Below the pieces are notes generated by a model. It worked only from the letters and a program-made list of their open reading frames with translations. It was not told the origin of the DNA and ran no database searches. This document shows, in pieces, positions 1 to 6,823 of a DNA stretch of 11,376 nt. The DNA is from Parachlamydiales bacterium (GTDB lineage Bacteria > Chlamydiota > Chlamydiia > Chlamydiales > JAJFMK01), in assembly GCA_020050175.1 (NCBI GenBank), contig JAGVKY010000145.1, forward strand, positions 1 through 11,376. Reading direction: 5' to 3'. Each line of letters opens with the position of its first letter. The stretch's first letter is position 1. The position numbers and the translations under genes were made by a program.

Positions 1-1080
1 ATTGCCCTCGTTGGGGGAGCGACGGGAATGATCGGCGACCCTTCTGGTAAATCCCAGGAGAGAAATCTACAAACGCAAGAAAAAATTGAAGAAAATTTAA
101 AGGGCATCAAAAAAAGCATCTCACAAATCTTGCACCATTCGAATTTTGAATTGCTCAATAACTACGATTGGATCGCCCCTTTTTCTTTTCTCGATTTCTT
201 ACGCGATGTCGGAAAAAATTTTAGAATTGGCCCGATGCTCGCAAAAGAGAGCGTAAAGCTGAGACTTCAATCGGAAGACGGTATGAGCTTTACCGAATTT
301 TCCTATCAGGTTTTGCAAGGTTACGATTTTTATCACCTGTTCAAAGAAAAGGGGGTGATTTTACAAATTGGGGGAAGCGATCAGTGGGGGAATATCACCG
401 CTGGAACCGAACTGATCCGCAAATTAACTGGAGGGAATGCTTTTGGTGTCACTCTGCCCTTATTAACACGTAGCGATGGGCAAAAATTTGGGAAATCAGA
501 ATCGGGAACCATTTGGCTTTCGGAAGAAAAGCTTCCTGTTTACGAATTCTATCAGTACTTTGTTCGGGTTGCTGATGCAGACGTAATCCGTTTTTTAAAG
601 CTCCTCACACAGGTTGATTTGAAAGAGATCCAAAAAATTGAACATGACATGAAAAAGGACGATTACGTCCAAAATAACGCCCAAAAGCGCCTTGCAGAAG
701 AGGTGACAAAGCTTGTTCATGGAGAAGAAGGTTTGAAAAAAGCTCTTGTCGCAACTGAAATTGCGAAACCCGGCAAAGAAACAGAGCTTTCCGCTTCAAA
801 TATTGAGCTTCTTCAAGGGGAAGTTCCATTTTTTGAACAGCCTCAAGAGGTAGTTGTGGGGGGGAAGCTGGTCGATCTTTTGGTTTCGACCAAAGAAATT
901 GGAAGCAAAGGAGAAGCTAAACGGCTGATACAAAACGGCGGCCTCTATTTAAACAACAAAAGAGTAGATACCGATGGCCTGGAAATCCAAGAAAGTGATT
1001 TGATTGGAGGGAAGCTTCTTCTCGTGGCACTCGGAAAAAAGAAAAAATTAGTGATTAGGGTCTTGAGAGAAATTCGTTGA
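1..1080 (+). CDS. tyrS: Tyrosyl-tRNA synthetase, 3' part (5' end outside window)
   Basis: Attaches tyrosine to tRNA-Tyr in the cytoplasm (class I aminoacyl-tRNA synthetase). The reading frame is open from base 1, so the gene is cut by the window edge; the missing N-terminus, perhaps 60 residues, would hold the HIGH signature. The visible 359 residues begin in the family segment ALVGGATGMIGDPSGKS. They continue with the tyrosine-binding part (YQVLQGYDF, then GGSDQWGNITAG at about bases 370-410) and the KMSKS-equivalent loop KFGKS at 484-498. A C-terminal S4-type RNA-binding domain follows (about 855-1070; GSKGEAKRLIQNGGLYLNNK). Stop TGA is at 1078-1080. The length and domain order are those of a normal bacterial TyrS, with no sign of damage. 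An internal ATG at 28 is not the real start, because the conserved sequence runs upstream of it. Confidence 0.97.
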   Translation: MALVGGATGMIGDPSGKSQERNLQTQEKIEENLKGIKKSISQILHHSNFELLNNYDWIAPFSFLDFLRDVGKNFRIGPMLAKESVKLRLQSEDGMSFTEFSYQVLQGYDFYHLFKEKGVILQIGGSDQWGNITAGTELIRKLTGGNAFGVTLPLLTRSDGQKFGKSESGTIWLSEEKLPVYEFYQYFVRVADADVIRFLKLLTQVDLKEIQKIEHDMKKDDYVQNNAQKRLAEEVTKLVHGEEGLKKALVATEIAKPGKETELSASNIELLQGEVPFFEQPQEVVVGGKLVDLLVSTKEIGSKGEAKRLIQNGGLYLNNKRVDTDGLEIQESDLIGGKLLLVALGKKKKLVIRVLREIR

Positions 1081-1090
1081 ATCGTACAAT
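1063..1090 (+). promoter_or_regulatory. Possible promoter for the IHF/HU gene
   Basis: TTGAGA (1063-1068), a 16-base spacer and TACAAT (1085-1090) form a fair match to a sigma70/sigma66 promoter. Transcription would start near 1097, about 28 bases before the IHF/HU start codon. The -35 part lies inside the end of tyrS. This is pattern matching only; the gene could equally be read through from tyrS. Confidence 0.4.
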
Positions 1091-1124
1091 GGCGTTAATG
1101 TTACTGGATTAGAAGGAGTTCCTC

Positions 1125-1478
1125 ATGTCAGATGCAGCAAAGAAACGAACCATCACTAAAACACACCTTGTCAATGCTATCTCAACCGAGCAAGGAATGA
1201 GCGCTACTGACGTTAGAAACGTCATTCAAGCTTTTCTTGATAAGCTGACAAATACACTTACAGAAGGTGATCGGATCGAGTTTCGCGATTTTGGTGTTTT
1301 CGAGGTTGTAACCCGCAAAGCCAAAATCGGCCGCAACCCTAGAAAAGCATCTATTCCTATTCCTATTCCCTCAAGAAGCGCGGTGAAATTTACCCCAGGG
1401 AAAAAGATGAAGGATCAGATCCAACAAAAAAAGCAAAAAGACGGAAGCCAAGCGCCAATACGTCAATTTTCGCTTTAA
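1125..1478 (+). CDS. ihfA: IHF/HU-family DNA-binding protein, chlamydial type
   Basis: Small nucleoid protein that binds and bends DNA as a dimer. The 117 residues show the HU/IHF fold: N-terminal helices (about 10-45), the core EFRDFGVFEV (52-61), and the beta-arm with the DNA-intercalating proline in GRNPR (69-73). The arm ends in SRSAVKFTPGKKMK (83-96). The arm is one residue longer than typical IHF and, from memory, resembles the single IHF-like protein of Chlamydia. After residue 96 comes a K/Q-rich tail of about 20 residues, longer than in standard HU. The start ATG at 1125 has a clear ribosome site, AGAAGGAG at 1111-1118, seven bases away. The arm contains IPIPIP encoded by a tandem ATTCCT repeat (1353-1370). 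It could be named HU or IHF-alpha/beta; the family is certain, the subunit name is not. Confidence 0.9.
   Translation: MSDAAKKRTITKTHLVNAISTEQGMSATDVRNVIQAFLDKLTNTLTEGDRIEFRDFGVFEVVTRKAKIGRNPRKASIPIPIPSRSAVKFTPGKKMKDQIQQKKQKDGSQAPIRQFSL
1353..1370 (+). repeat. Three-copy ATTCC(T/C) hexamer repeat inside the IHF/HU gene
   Basis: ATTCCT, ATTCCT and ATTCCC follow each other in frame and encode Ile-Pro three times in the DNA-binding arm. Gain or loss of a unit by slippage would change arm length by two residues without a frameshift. Confidence 0.75.
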
Positions 1479-1494
1479 ATGATCACCGTTGCAT

Positions 1495-2175
1495 ATGACT
1501 GACGATCCTATCAAAAAGGCGTTGGGGTATGCTGCAGCTGAAAGAATAGAAGATGGGACAAGCATTGGTATTGGCTCTGGAACCACCATCTACTATTTCA
1601 TTCAGGCTCTATCAGAGCGTGTGCGAGCAGGTCTCCAAATTCGAGGTTGCCCCACTTCGCAGGTTACCTTACGCCTTGCTGTCCAAGCAAAAATTCCCCT
1701 TTTAGCTCTTAACAGATTAGAAGGGGAACTTGATGTCACTGTGGATGGAGCTGATCTGATCGATGAATCCAAAAGAATGATCAAAGGGAGAGGAGGGGCG
1801 CTCTTGCGTGAAAAAATTGTCGCTACCGCTGCCAAAAAAACTTTGATCATCATTGATGAAAAGAAAAAAGTTAACGAGCTGGGCAATTGCCTCTTGCCAC
1901 TGGAAGTCCTTCCTATGGCTGACCATTGGATCATGCGTCTTTTAGAAAAAAGGGGATTCGTTTGCCATATCCGTCAAAAGAACAATGGAACACCTTACCT
2001 CACAGACAACCAAAATCACATCATCGATCTTGAATTCAAAGATTCGATCAGGCAACCGGAAGAACTAGAGCGTGAATTAAAAAAAATCCCAGGCATTCTT
2101 GAAACAGGACTTTTTTTTGGTTTGGCCGACACCATTTTATTAGGAAAAGAAGGAGGGGTAGAAGTTTGGTCTTAG
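1495..2175 (+). CDS. rpiA: Ribose-5-phosphate isomerase A
   Basis: Interconverts ribose 5-phosphate and ribulose 5-phosphate in the non-oxidative pentose phosphate pathway, supplying ribose for nucleotides. The 226 residues carry the RpiA signatures in order: the phosphate loop GIGSGTT near the N-terminus, TVDGADLID (catalytic Asp region), KGRGGALLREKIVA, KKVNELG followed by LPLEVLP, PYLTDNQNHIIDL, and the closing GILETGLFFGLADTILLG. The length is normal for RpiA. ATG at 1495 gives the start MTDDPIKKALG; a TTG six bases upstream (1489) is an alternative in the same frame. Neither has a good Shine-Dalgarno site. The gene begins 16 bases after the IHF/HU stop and its end overlaps the next gene, so it is probably part of the same transcript. 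Confidence 0.95.
   Translation: MTDDPIKKALGYAAAERIEDGTSIGIGSGTTIYYFIQALSERVRAGLQIRGCPTSQVTLRLAVQAKIPLLALNRLEGELDVTVDGADLIDESKRMIKGRGGALLREKIVATAAKKTLIIIDEKKKVNELGNCLLPLEVLPMADHWIMRLLEKRGFVCHIRQKNNGTPYLTDNQNHIIDLEFKDSIRQPEELERELKKIPGILETGLFFGLADTILLGKEGGVEVWS
2151..2156 (+). promoter_or_regulatory. Strong ribosome-binding site for the DUF151 gene
   Basis: AGGAGG sits inside the last codons of rpiA, nine bases before TTG 2166. It fixes the unusual TTG as the start of the following gene and suggests translation of the two genes is coupled. Confidence 0.7.
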
Positions 2176-2582
2176 GAGAACTTGTCCAACTAACTTTTGA
2201 CAAGATCATGCAAACGAAATCGTATACCCTTGTCATTTTGGGGTCTTCCGACAAGAAATTTGCGATCTATCTCGATCCCGGCATGGGCAAATCGATGCAG
2301 CTCTACTTAACGGAAGGTCCCCGTCAACGACCTCTCACTCATGAGCTTCTTGGCTCTATCATGAAAGGATTTCAGATTCATCTTAAGCAAGTCGTGATTG
2401 TTGATATTCAAGACACAATTTTCTTTGCCCGCCTCTTCCTTGAACAGGAGATGAATGGGATGACACATATTGTAGAGGTCGACGCCCGTCCTTCCGACTG
2501 TTTAACCCTGGCTCTCCTATCTGACGTCCCAGTCTATTGCACCCGAGAAGTCCTTGACGCCGCCATCCCCCTCGAAGAATAA
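2166..2582 (+). CDS. DUF151 / bifunctional nuclease-domain protein
   Basis: Member of the DUF151 (bifunctional nuclease, BFN) family. Some plant and bacterial members have been reported to have nuclease activity, but the role in this organism is unknown. The 138 residues form one complete domain. Family marks are LTEGPRQRPLTHEL (48-61), the strand VVIVDIQDTIFFARL (76-90), and DARPSDCLTLAL (106-117), which is usually DARPSDAIALAL, so the usual Ala-Ile is Cys-Leu here. It ends in VPVYCTREVLDAAIP. Start TTG 2166 overlaps the rpiA stop by ten bases and follows a strong AGGAGG. No signal peptide or membrane segment is visible, so it is likely cytoplasmic. The family call is firm; the biochemical function is inferred. 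Confidence 0.88.
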   Translation: MVLGELVQLTFDKIMQTKSYTLVILGSSDKKFAIYLDPGMGKSMQLYLTEGPRQRPLTHELLGSIMKGFQIHLKQVVIVDIQDTIFFARLFLEQEMNGMTHIVEVDARPSDCLTLALLSDVPVYCTREVLDAAIPLEE

Positions 2583-2746
2583 CGTTATCAAACAAACAAT
2601 CTGCTAAAAGTTCTATAACGGAAGATGAAATAGACCTTATCACACCACTTTTAACGATCTTAGGTGTCTTTTTAGCAAATGCTGCTATCGTTATGCCCAA
2701 TTTTCATAATAGATTGTTAAAAATTGAAGAACGAAATAGGAAATGA
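2558..2746 (+). pseudogene. Start-less open stretch with a possible membrane helix (gene remnant?)
   Basis: The gap between the DUF151 gene and doxX holds no intact gene. One + frame is open from 2558 to the TGA at 2744-2746 and reads like protein. A charged stretch (SSITEDEID) is followed by a hydrophobic segment (LITPLLTILGVFLANAAIVM) and a basic tail (NRLLKIEERNRK). It has no ATG, GTG or TTG upstream of the hydrophobic part, so it cannot be translated as it stands. It may be the tail of a lost gene or simply chance; I do not recognise it. No convincing terminator was seen between the two converging genes. Confidence 0.2.
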
Positions 2747-2808
2747 CGTCCCCGCCTTAAGCTTTTAATCCCTAAACAGTAGTAACACTTTCTATTCGAA
2801 ACCAATTT

Positions 2809-3273
2809 TTAAGCTTTTTTGGGGACGGGGGCACCATCACGGATGAGGGCGTCGAGGGAGAGAGATCCGGGGCCGAAGGCAAGGACGACGAGGGCAGAGT
2901 AGAGAAGGAGGAATGGAGCTGCTGTTGTGAATGCTTCGTAACCTTTGAATGCTTCTGGGTGGGCAAAGAGGAGAGCTGAGAGCATGACGGTGATCAAAGG
3001 GACGCAGGCAAGGCGGGTAAGAAATCCAAAGATGAGGAAGAGACCCCCGATAGATTCGATGAGGGCAACTGTCAGGCTCATGACATCAGGTTCGTTGATG
3101 CCTAGCGAATGAAAATAGAGCGTTGTGTCTGTGAGAGTGTTGAGTTTACCAAAACCAGAGAGAAAAAATTGAGTCCCCCAGACTATGCGAATGGTAAAAA
3201 GAAGAACCGATTGCAAACCTGTGGTCCATCCAAAAAGCCAATCATAAAAACGCTGTAAGAATTTCATTATCAT
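2809..3273 (-). CDS. DoxX-family membrane protein
   Basis: Integral inner-membrane protein of the DoxX/DoxD-like family. Members are linked to electron transfer or redox defence in some bacteria, but the reaction here is unknown. The 154 residues have four hydrophobic segments at about 22-44, 64-86, 88-105 and 118-134. The family's first-helix ending LSGFGKLNTL and closing motif FGPGSLSLDALI (133-144) are present. The start could be the ATG ending at 3273 (MIMKFLQ) or the one ending at 3267 (MKFLQ). AGGA just upstream suits the second better (about ten bases versus four). The gene lies 91 bases downstream of nrdA on the same strand, separated by a hairpin, so it is probably transcribed separately or only by read-through. 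The family is clear from sequence; the physiological role is not. Confidence 0.88.
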   Translation of the reverse strand: MIMKFLQRFYDWLFGWTTGLQSVLLFTIRIVWGTQFFLSGFGKLNTLTDTTLYFHSLGINEPDVMSLTVALIESIGGLFLIFGFLTRLACVPLITVMLSALLFAHPEAFKGYEAFTTAAPFLLLYSALVVLAFGPGSLSLDALIRDGAPVPKKA

Positions 3274-3298
3274 CCGATCCTAAAAATTTAACTTATTA

Positions 3299-3349
3299 TC
3301 TCTATGTTCTCTGTGGTTTTATTTTTTATCACCACAGAGAACACAGAGG
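3299..3349 (-). terminator. Long hairpin after nrdA, probable terminator or dispersed-repeat copy
   Basis: Two 19-base arms (3299-3317 and 3331-3349) face each other across a 13-base A/T-rich loop. Read as - strand RNA, 17 positions pair by Watson-Crick rules and one is a G-U pair, with only the outermost position unpaired. It starts 16 bases after the nrdA stop. No U-run follows the stem directly, so intrinsic termination is not certain. The arm sequence (CTCTGTGTTCTCTGTGGT) resembles a short element I have seen many times in unrelated environmental bacteria, so it may be a repeat rather than a plain terminator. Confidence 0.6.
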
Positions 3350-3364
3350 GGATTATTCCTTTTC

Positions 3365-5728
3365 TTAGCTGGAGCAGACTAAGCAACCTTCTTTGTCTTC
3401 TAGATTGCAAACAGCACCCGTAGGGGCAGCTACAGCCTTTTTTTCTGTTTTGGCTTTCGATGTGTACTTCGTATCCACAGTGACTTTAACCGCATCGGTT
3501 GCCGACTTAGTCCGAAGATAATACATCCCAGTCTTCAATCCTGCTTTCCATGAGTAGAAATGCATGGAGGTGAGTTTTGCAAAGTTTGGCGCCTCAACAA
3601 AAACATTCAACGATTGCGATTGGCAAATATAGGCACCCCTATCTTTGGCCATCTCGATGATATTCTTCTGTTTGATCTCCCAAACCGTTTTATAAAGCTC
3701 TTTTAGGTCTGTAGGGATCTCTTCAATATTTTGCAGAGAACCGTTATGTGCGATGAGCTTGTTCTTAAGGTCCTCATTCCAAAGGCCCCGATCAACAAGG
3801 TCTTTTAAGAGGTAGCGATTGACCACTAAAAAGTCGCCCGATAACACTCTTCTGGAATAGATGTTTGAGGTAAACGGCTCAAAGCACTCATTATAGCCCA
3901 AAATCTGCGAGGTACTTGCAGTTGGCATCGGGGCAACGAGAAGAGAATTCCTTGCTCCTGATTTGAGAACTCGCTTCCTGAGCGCTTCCCAATCCCAACG
4001 GTTAGAAGGTTTTACACCCCAAAGGTCGAATTGGAATTTCCCTTCTGAGAGTGGAGAACCCTTAAAGGTTTCGTAGGCACCATCTTCTTCCGCCAACTTG
4101 ACCGAAGCTTCCATCGAGCTATAGTAGATCGTCTCAAAGATATCGCGATTCAAATCCTTGGCTTCGTCTGACTCAAAGGGGAGACGGAGCATGACAAAAG
4201 TATCGGCAAGTCCCTGTACTCCAATTCCAATCGGACGATGTTTTTTGTTTGAAACTTCGGTCTCTGGAACAGGGTAGTGGTTCACATCAATAATTTTGTT
4301 CAAGTTGCGTGTGACAACAGCAACGACTTCCCTTAATTTTTCATGGTTAAAGCGTCCTTCTTCGACAAAGCGAGGCAGGGCAATAGAAGCCAAGTTGCAA
4401 ACTGCAATTTCATCTTTAGATGTGTATTCGATAATCTCAGTACAAAGGTTACTCGAACGGATCGTCCCTAAATTCTGCTGGTTCGATTTGGCGTTGCAAG
4501 CATCCTTAAAGAGCATATAGGGGTTGCCTGTCTCAATCTGTGCTTCAAGAATCTTAAACCAAAGCTCTTGAGCCGGAATGATTTTTTTGGCACGCCCTTC
4601 TTTTTCATACCGGTGGTAAAGTTCATTAAACTTTTCCCCCCAAGTGTCGTAGAGGCCAGGTGCCTCGTCAGGACAAAAAAGAGACCAGGTCCCATTTGCC
4701 TCGACTCGTTGCATAAAAAGATCGGGGATCCAGAGAGCAAGAAAGAGATCGCGACCCCGCTGTTCTTCTTTCCCTGTATTTTTTCTTAGATCCAAAAACT
4801 CAAAGACGTCGGCATGCCAAGGTTCCAGGTAGATCGCAAAAGAACCTTTTCTCTTGCCTCCTCCCTGATCAACATAACGGGCTGTGTCATTAAAGACGCG
4901 AAGCATCGGGATAATCCCGTTCGAAGTCCCGTTTGTCCCACGGATATAAGAGCCTGTTGCTCGGATATTAGAGATGCTAAGCCCGATTCCGCCAGCTGAT
5001 TGGGAGATCTTGGCACACTGTTTGAGCGTTTCATAGATCCCATCGATACTATCGTCCCTCATCTGTAATAGGAAGCAAGATGACATCTGTGGTTTTGGCG
5101 TCCCAGAATTAAAGAGGGTAGGAGTCGCGTGAGAAAACCATTTTTCACTTAATAGGTGGTAAGTCTCAATCGCTCTATCAATATCCCATTTATGGATCCC
5201 AATGGCTACACGCATGAGCATGTGCTGCGGCCGCTCTTTCACTTCACCATTCAGTTTTAAAAGGTAAGAGCGCTCCAAAGTTTTGAAGCCAAAGTAATCA
5301 TAAGAGAAGTCTCTGTCATAAATAATGGTCGAATTCAACACATCTTTATGAGCCTGAACAACTTCATAGACATCATCTGCAATAAGAGAGGCTCTTTCGC
5401 CCGTCTTAGGATTGACGTAGCGAAAAAAGTCTTCAATCGTCTCTGAAAAAGATTTTTTTGTGTTTTTCTGGAGGTTGGAAATTGCAATCCTCGCAGCCAA
5501 AATAGCGTAATCAGGGTGCGTTGTCGCCATTGAAGCGGCTGTTTCTGCTGCCAAGTTATCAAGTTCAGTTGTCGTGATCCCTTCGTAAAGACCCTCGATC
5601 ACTTTTTTGGCCACTTGAACTGGCTCAACATGTTCAGGATCTAAGCTGTAGCAAAGCTTTTGGATCCTAGCAGTGATTTTATCGAATTTGACACTTTCGC
5701 GTCGTCCATCTCGCTTAACAACGTACAT
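3365..5728 (-). CDS. nrdA: Class Ia ribonucleotide reductase, large (R1) subunit, eukaryote-like
   Basis: Reduces ribonucleoside diphosphates to deoxyribonucleotides together with NrdB. At 787 residues it is nearly the length of human RRM1 (792). An N-terminal ATP-cone (about 1-90, VVKRDGR start, with Asp57 of the allosteric site) is followed by the catalytic barrel. The redox cysteines are C218 (SSCFLL) and C444 (AVCNLAS). N427, C429 and E431 lie in NLCTEI, with C429 the thiyl-radical residue. The radical-path tyrosines Y736/Y737 are in GMYYLRT, and the C-terminal reducing pair C782/C785 in CLVC. The N-terminal and active-site numbering equals the human enzyme. The ATG ending at 5728 directly abuts the nrdB stop, with GAGGA about eight bases upstream inside nrdB, so translation is coupled. 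All catalytic residues are present; no frameshift seen. The C. trachomatis R1 is longer, with an N-terminal extension. Confidence 0.97.
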   Translation of the reverse strand: MYVVKRDGRRESVKFDKITARIQKLCYSLDPEHVEPVQVAKKVIEGLYEGITTTELDNLAAETAASMATTHPDYAILAARIAISNLQKNTKKSFSETIEDFFRYVNPKTGERASLIADDVYEVVQAHKDVLNSTIIYDRDFSYDYFGFKTLERSYLLKLNGEVKERPQHMLMRVAIGIHKWDIDRAIETYHLLSEKWFSHATPTLFNSGTPKPQMSSCFLLQMRDDSIDGIYETLKQCAKISQSAGGIGLSISNIRATGSYIRGTNGTSNGIIPMLRVFNDTARYVDQGGGKRKGSFAIYLEPWHADVFEFLDLRKNTGKEEQRGRDLFLALWIPDLFMQRVEANGTWSLFCPDEAPGLYDTWGEKFNELYHRYEKEGRAKKIIPAQELWFKILEAQIETGNPYMLFKDACNAKSNQQNLGTIRSSNLCTEIIEYTSKDEIAVCNLASIALPRFVEEGRFNHEKLREVVAVVTRNLNKIIDVNHYPVPETEVSNKKHRPIGIGVQGLADTFVMLRLPFESDEAKDLNRDIFETIYYSSMEASVKLAEEDGAYETFKGSPLSEGKFQFDLWGVKPSNRWDWEALRKRVLKSGARNSLLVAPMPTASTSQILGYNECFEPFTSNIYSRRVLSGDFLVVNRYLLKDLVDRGLWNEDLKNKLIAHNGSLQNIEEIPTDLKELYKTVWEIKQKNIIEMAKDRGAYICQSQSLNVFVEAPNFAKLTSMHFYSWKAGLKTGMYYLRTKSATDAVKVTVDTKYTSKAKTEKKAVAAPTGAVCNLEDKEGCLVCSS

Positions 5729-6700
5729 CTAAAAATCCTCAACAAGAGAAAACACATTTTCCTCTTTCTTTGAAAGGACAGAGGATTTTTGATAATCAGA
5801 GACTCTTCTCTCAAAGAAATTTGTTTTTCCTTGCAGAGAGATCATTTCCATAAAATCAAATGGGTTGGTCGCACCAAATACTTTGGAACAGCCAAGAGAC
5901 TGAAGAAGACGGTCAGCTACAAACTCAATGTACTGGCACATCAGATCAGCATTCATCCCAATCAGTTTGACAGGGATAGCATCACGTACAAACTCTTTTT
6001 CAATCATGACAGCCGACGAGATGATATCTTTGACAGTCTGTTCAGGCAGCTTGTTCTCAAGCTGGGAATAAAGGAGGCAGGCAAAGTCGCAATGGAGCCC
6101 TTCATCCCTAGAAATAAGTTCGTTCGCAAAGCAGAGCCCTGGCATCAAACCCCGTTTTTTCAACCAGAAGATCGAGCAGAAGCTACCAGAAAAGAAAATC
6201 CCCTCAACAGCCGCAAAGGCAATCAGTCTTTCTGCAAAGGAACCTTGACCGATCCAACGAAGGGCCCAATTTCCTTTTTCTGAAACACATGGGACATTTT
6301 CCAAGGCATGGAAGAGGTAGTCTTTCTCCTTGGTATCCTTGATATAGGTATCGATCAAAAGCGAGTAAGCCTCCGAATGGATATTCTCGATCATGATCTG
6401 GAAACCGTAAAAGCATCTAGCCTCTGGATACTGCACTTCGCTCATGAAATTCACAGCGAGGTTTTCGTTGACGATACCGTCGCTTGCAGCAAAAAATGCA
6501 AGAACGTGCTTGATAAAGTAGCGCTCATCATCATTTAACTTCTCGCTCCAATCACGGAGATCGGGGGAGAGATCAATTTCTTCGGCAGTCCAAAAACTTG
6601 CTTCGGCTTTCTTGTACATTTCCCAAATATCCGGATGGCTAATGGGGAAAAGGACAAAACGGTCCTTATTTTCTTGCAGGATTGGCTCTTCTCTAATCAT
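5729..6700 (-). CDS. nrdB: Class Ia ribonucleotide reductase, small (R2) subunit, eukaryote-like
   Basis: Makes the stable radical that starts catalysis in NrdA. The 323 residues contain all six metal ligands of the ferritin-like core: D74 ([10 protein letters not shown]), E105 and H108 (IENIHSE), E166 (AAVEGIFF), E200 and H203 ([11 protein letters not shown]). The radical tyrosine is Y112 (HSEAYSLLI). The C-terminus FSLVEDF matches the R1-docking tail of eukaryotic R2 (human ends FTLDADF). Long segments such as [21 protein letters not shown] and [14 protein letters not shown] agree with human RRM2 as I remember it. The protein lacks the eukaryotic N-terminal extension of about 60 residues. 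The ATG ending at 6700 has AAGGTG about nine bases upstream. It is first gene of the nrdB-nrdA operon. Unlike class Ic C. trachomatis NrdB, the radical site is Tyr, not Phe. Confidence 0.97.
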   Translation of the reverse strand: MIREEPILQENKDRFVLFPISHPDIWEMYKKAEASFWTAEEIDLSPDLRDWSEKLNDDERYFIKHVLAFFAASDGIVNENLAVNFMSEVQYPEARCFYGFQIMIENIHSEAYSLLIDTYIKDTKEKDYLFHALENVPCVSEKGNWALRWIGQGSFAERLIAFAAVEGIFFSGSFCSIFWLKKRGLMPGLCFANELISRDEGLHCDFACLLYSQLENKLPEQTVKDIISSAVMIEKEFVRDAIPVKLIGMNADLMCQYIEFVADRLLQSLGCSKVFGATNPFDFMEMISLQGKTNFFERRVSDYQKSSVLSKKEENVFSLVEDF

Positions 6701-6730
6701 TCAAAAAACACCTTAAACAGAAGTATGATA

Positions 6731-6753
6731 CCACGAGCGGACACATTTCGTGG
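6731..6753. promoter_or_regulatory. Inverted repeat CCACGA-N11-TCGTGG, candidate operator
   Basis: Perfect six-base arms lie immediately downstream of the predicted nrdBA transcription start, where a bound repressor could block initiation or elongation. A further GTATGA (6723-6728) and TCATAC (6764-6769) flank it in inverted orientation but off-centre. It does not resemble the NrdR box. Confidence 0.35.
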
Positions 6754-6757
6754 AAAG

Positions 6758-6781
6758 TCGATTTCATACCCCTTAAATCGA
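6758..6781. promoter_or_regulatory. Inverted repeat TCGATTT-N10-AAATCGA, candidate operator
   Basis: Perfect seven-base arms span the -10 and most of the spacer of the predicted nrdBA promoter. Its spacing (17 bases centre to centre) is nearly the same as that of the neighbouring repeat, but the arm sequences differ. It may be a protein-binding site or chance in a 123-base A/T-rich gap. Confidence 0.35.
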
Positions 6782-6791
6782 AAAATAGCAA
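6763..6791 (-). promoter_or_regulatory. Candidate nrdBA promoter
   Basis: On the - strand, TTGCTA (6791-6786), a 17-base spacer and TATGAA (6768-6763) give a good sigma70-type match. Transcription would start near 6756, leaving a leader of about 56 bases before nrdB. This is a pattern match without experimental support. No equally good promoter for the + strand sua5 gene was found; TAATAT at 6810-6815 is the only -10-like site and lacks a -35. Confidence 0.5.
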
Positions 6792-6823
6792 TGCGAACCA
6801 TAAGTTTGTTAATATAGAACGGC

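Noticed and set aside
2747..2827. Imperfect inverted repeat (CGTCCCC and AAGCTT arms at 2747-2764, AAGCTT and GGGGACG at 2811-2827) between the DUF151 gene and doxX
   Set aside because: The loop is about 46 bases, the arms are interrupted unequally, and the right arm is inside the doxX coding end, so it is not a convincing shared terminator.
5789..6283. Open frame of 164 codons on the + strand opposite nrdB
   Set aside because: It lies entirely antisense to a clearly real, fully conserved gene, shows no family motif and has no ribosome site of note.
6701..6823. NrdR boxes upstream of nrdB
   Set aside because: No pair of sequences close to the ACACWATATATWGTGT-type consensus was found.
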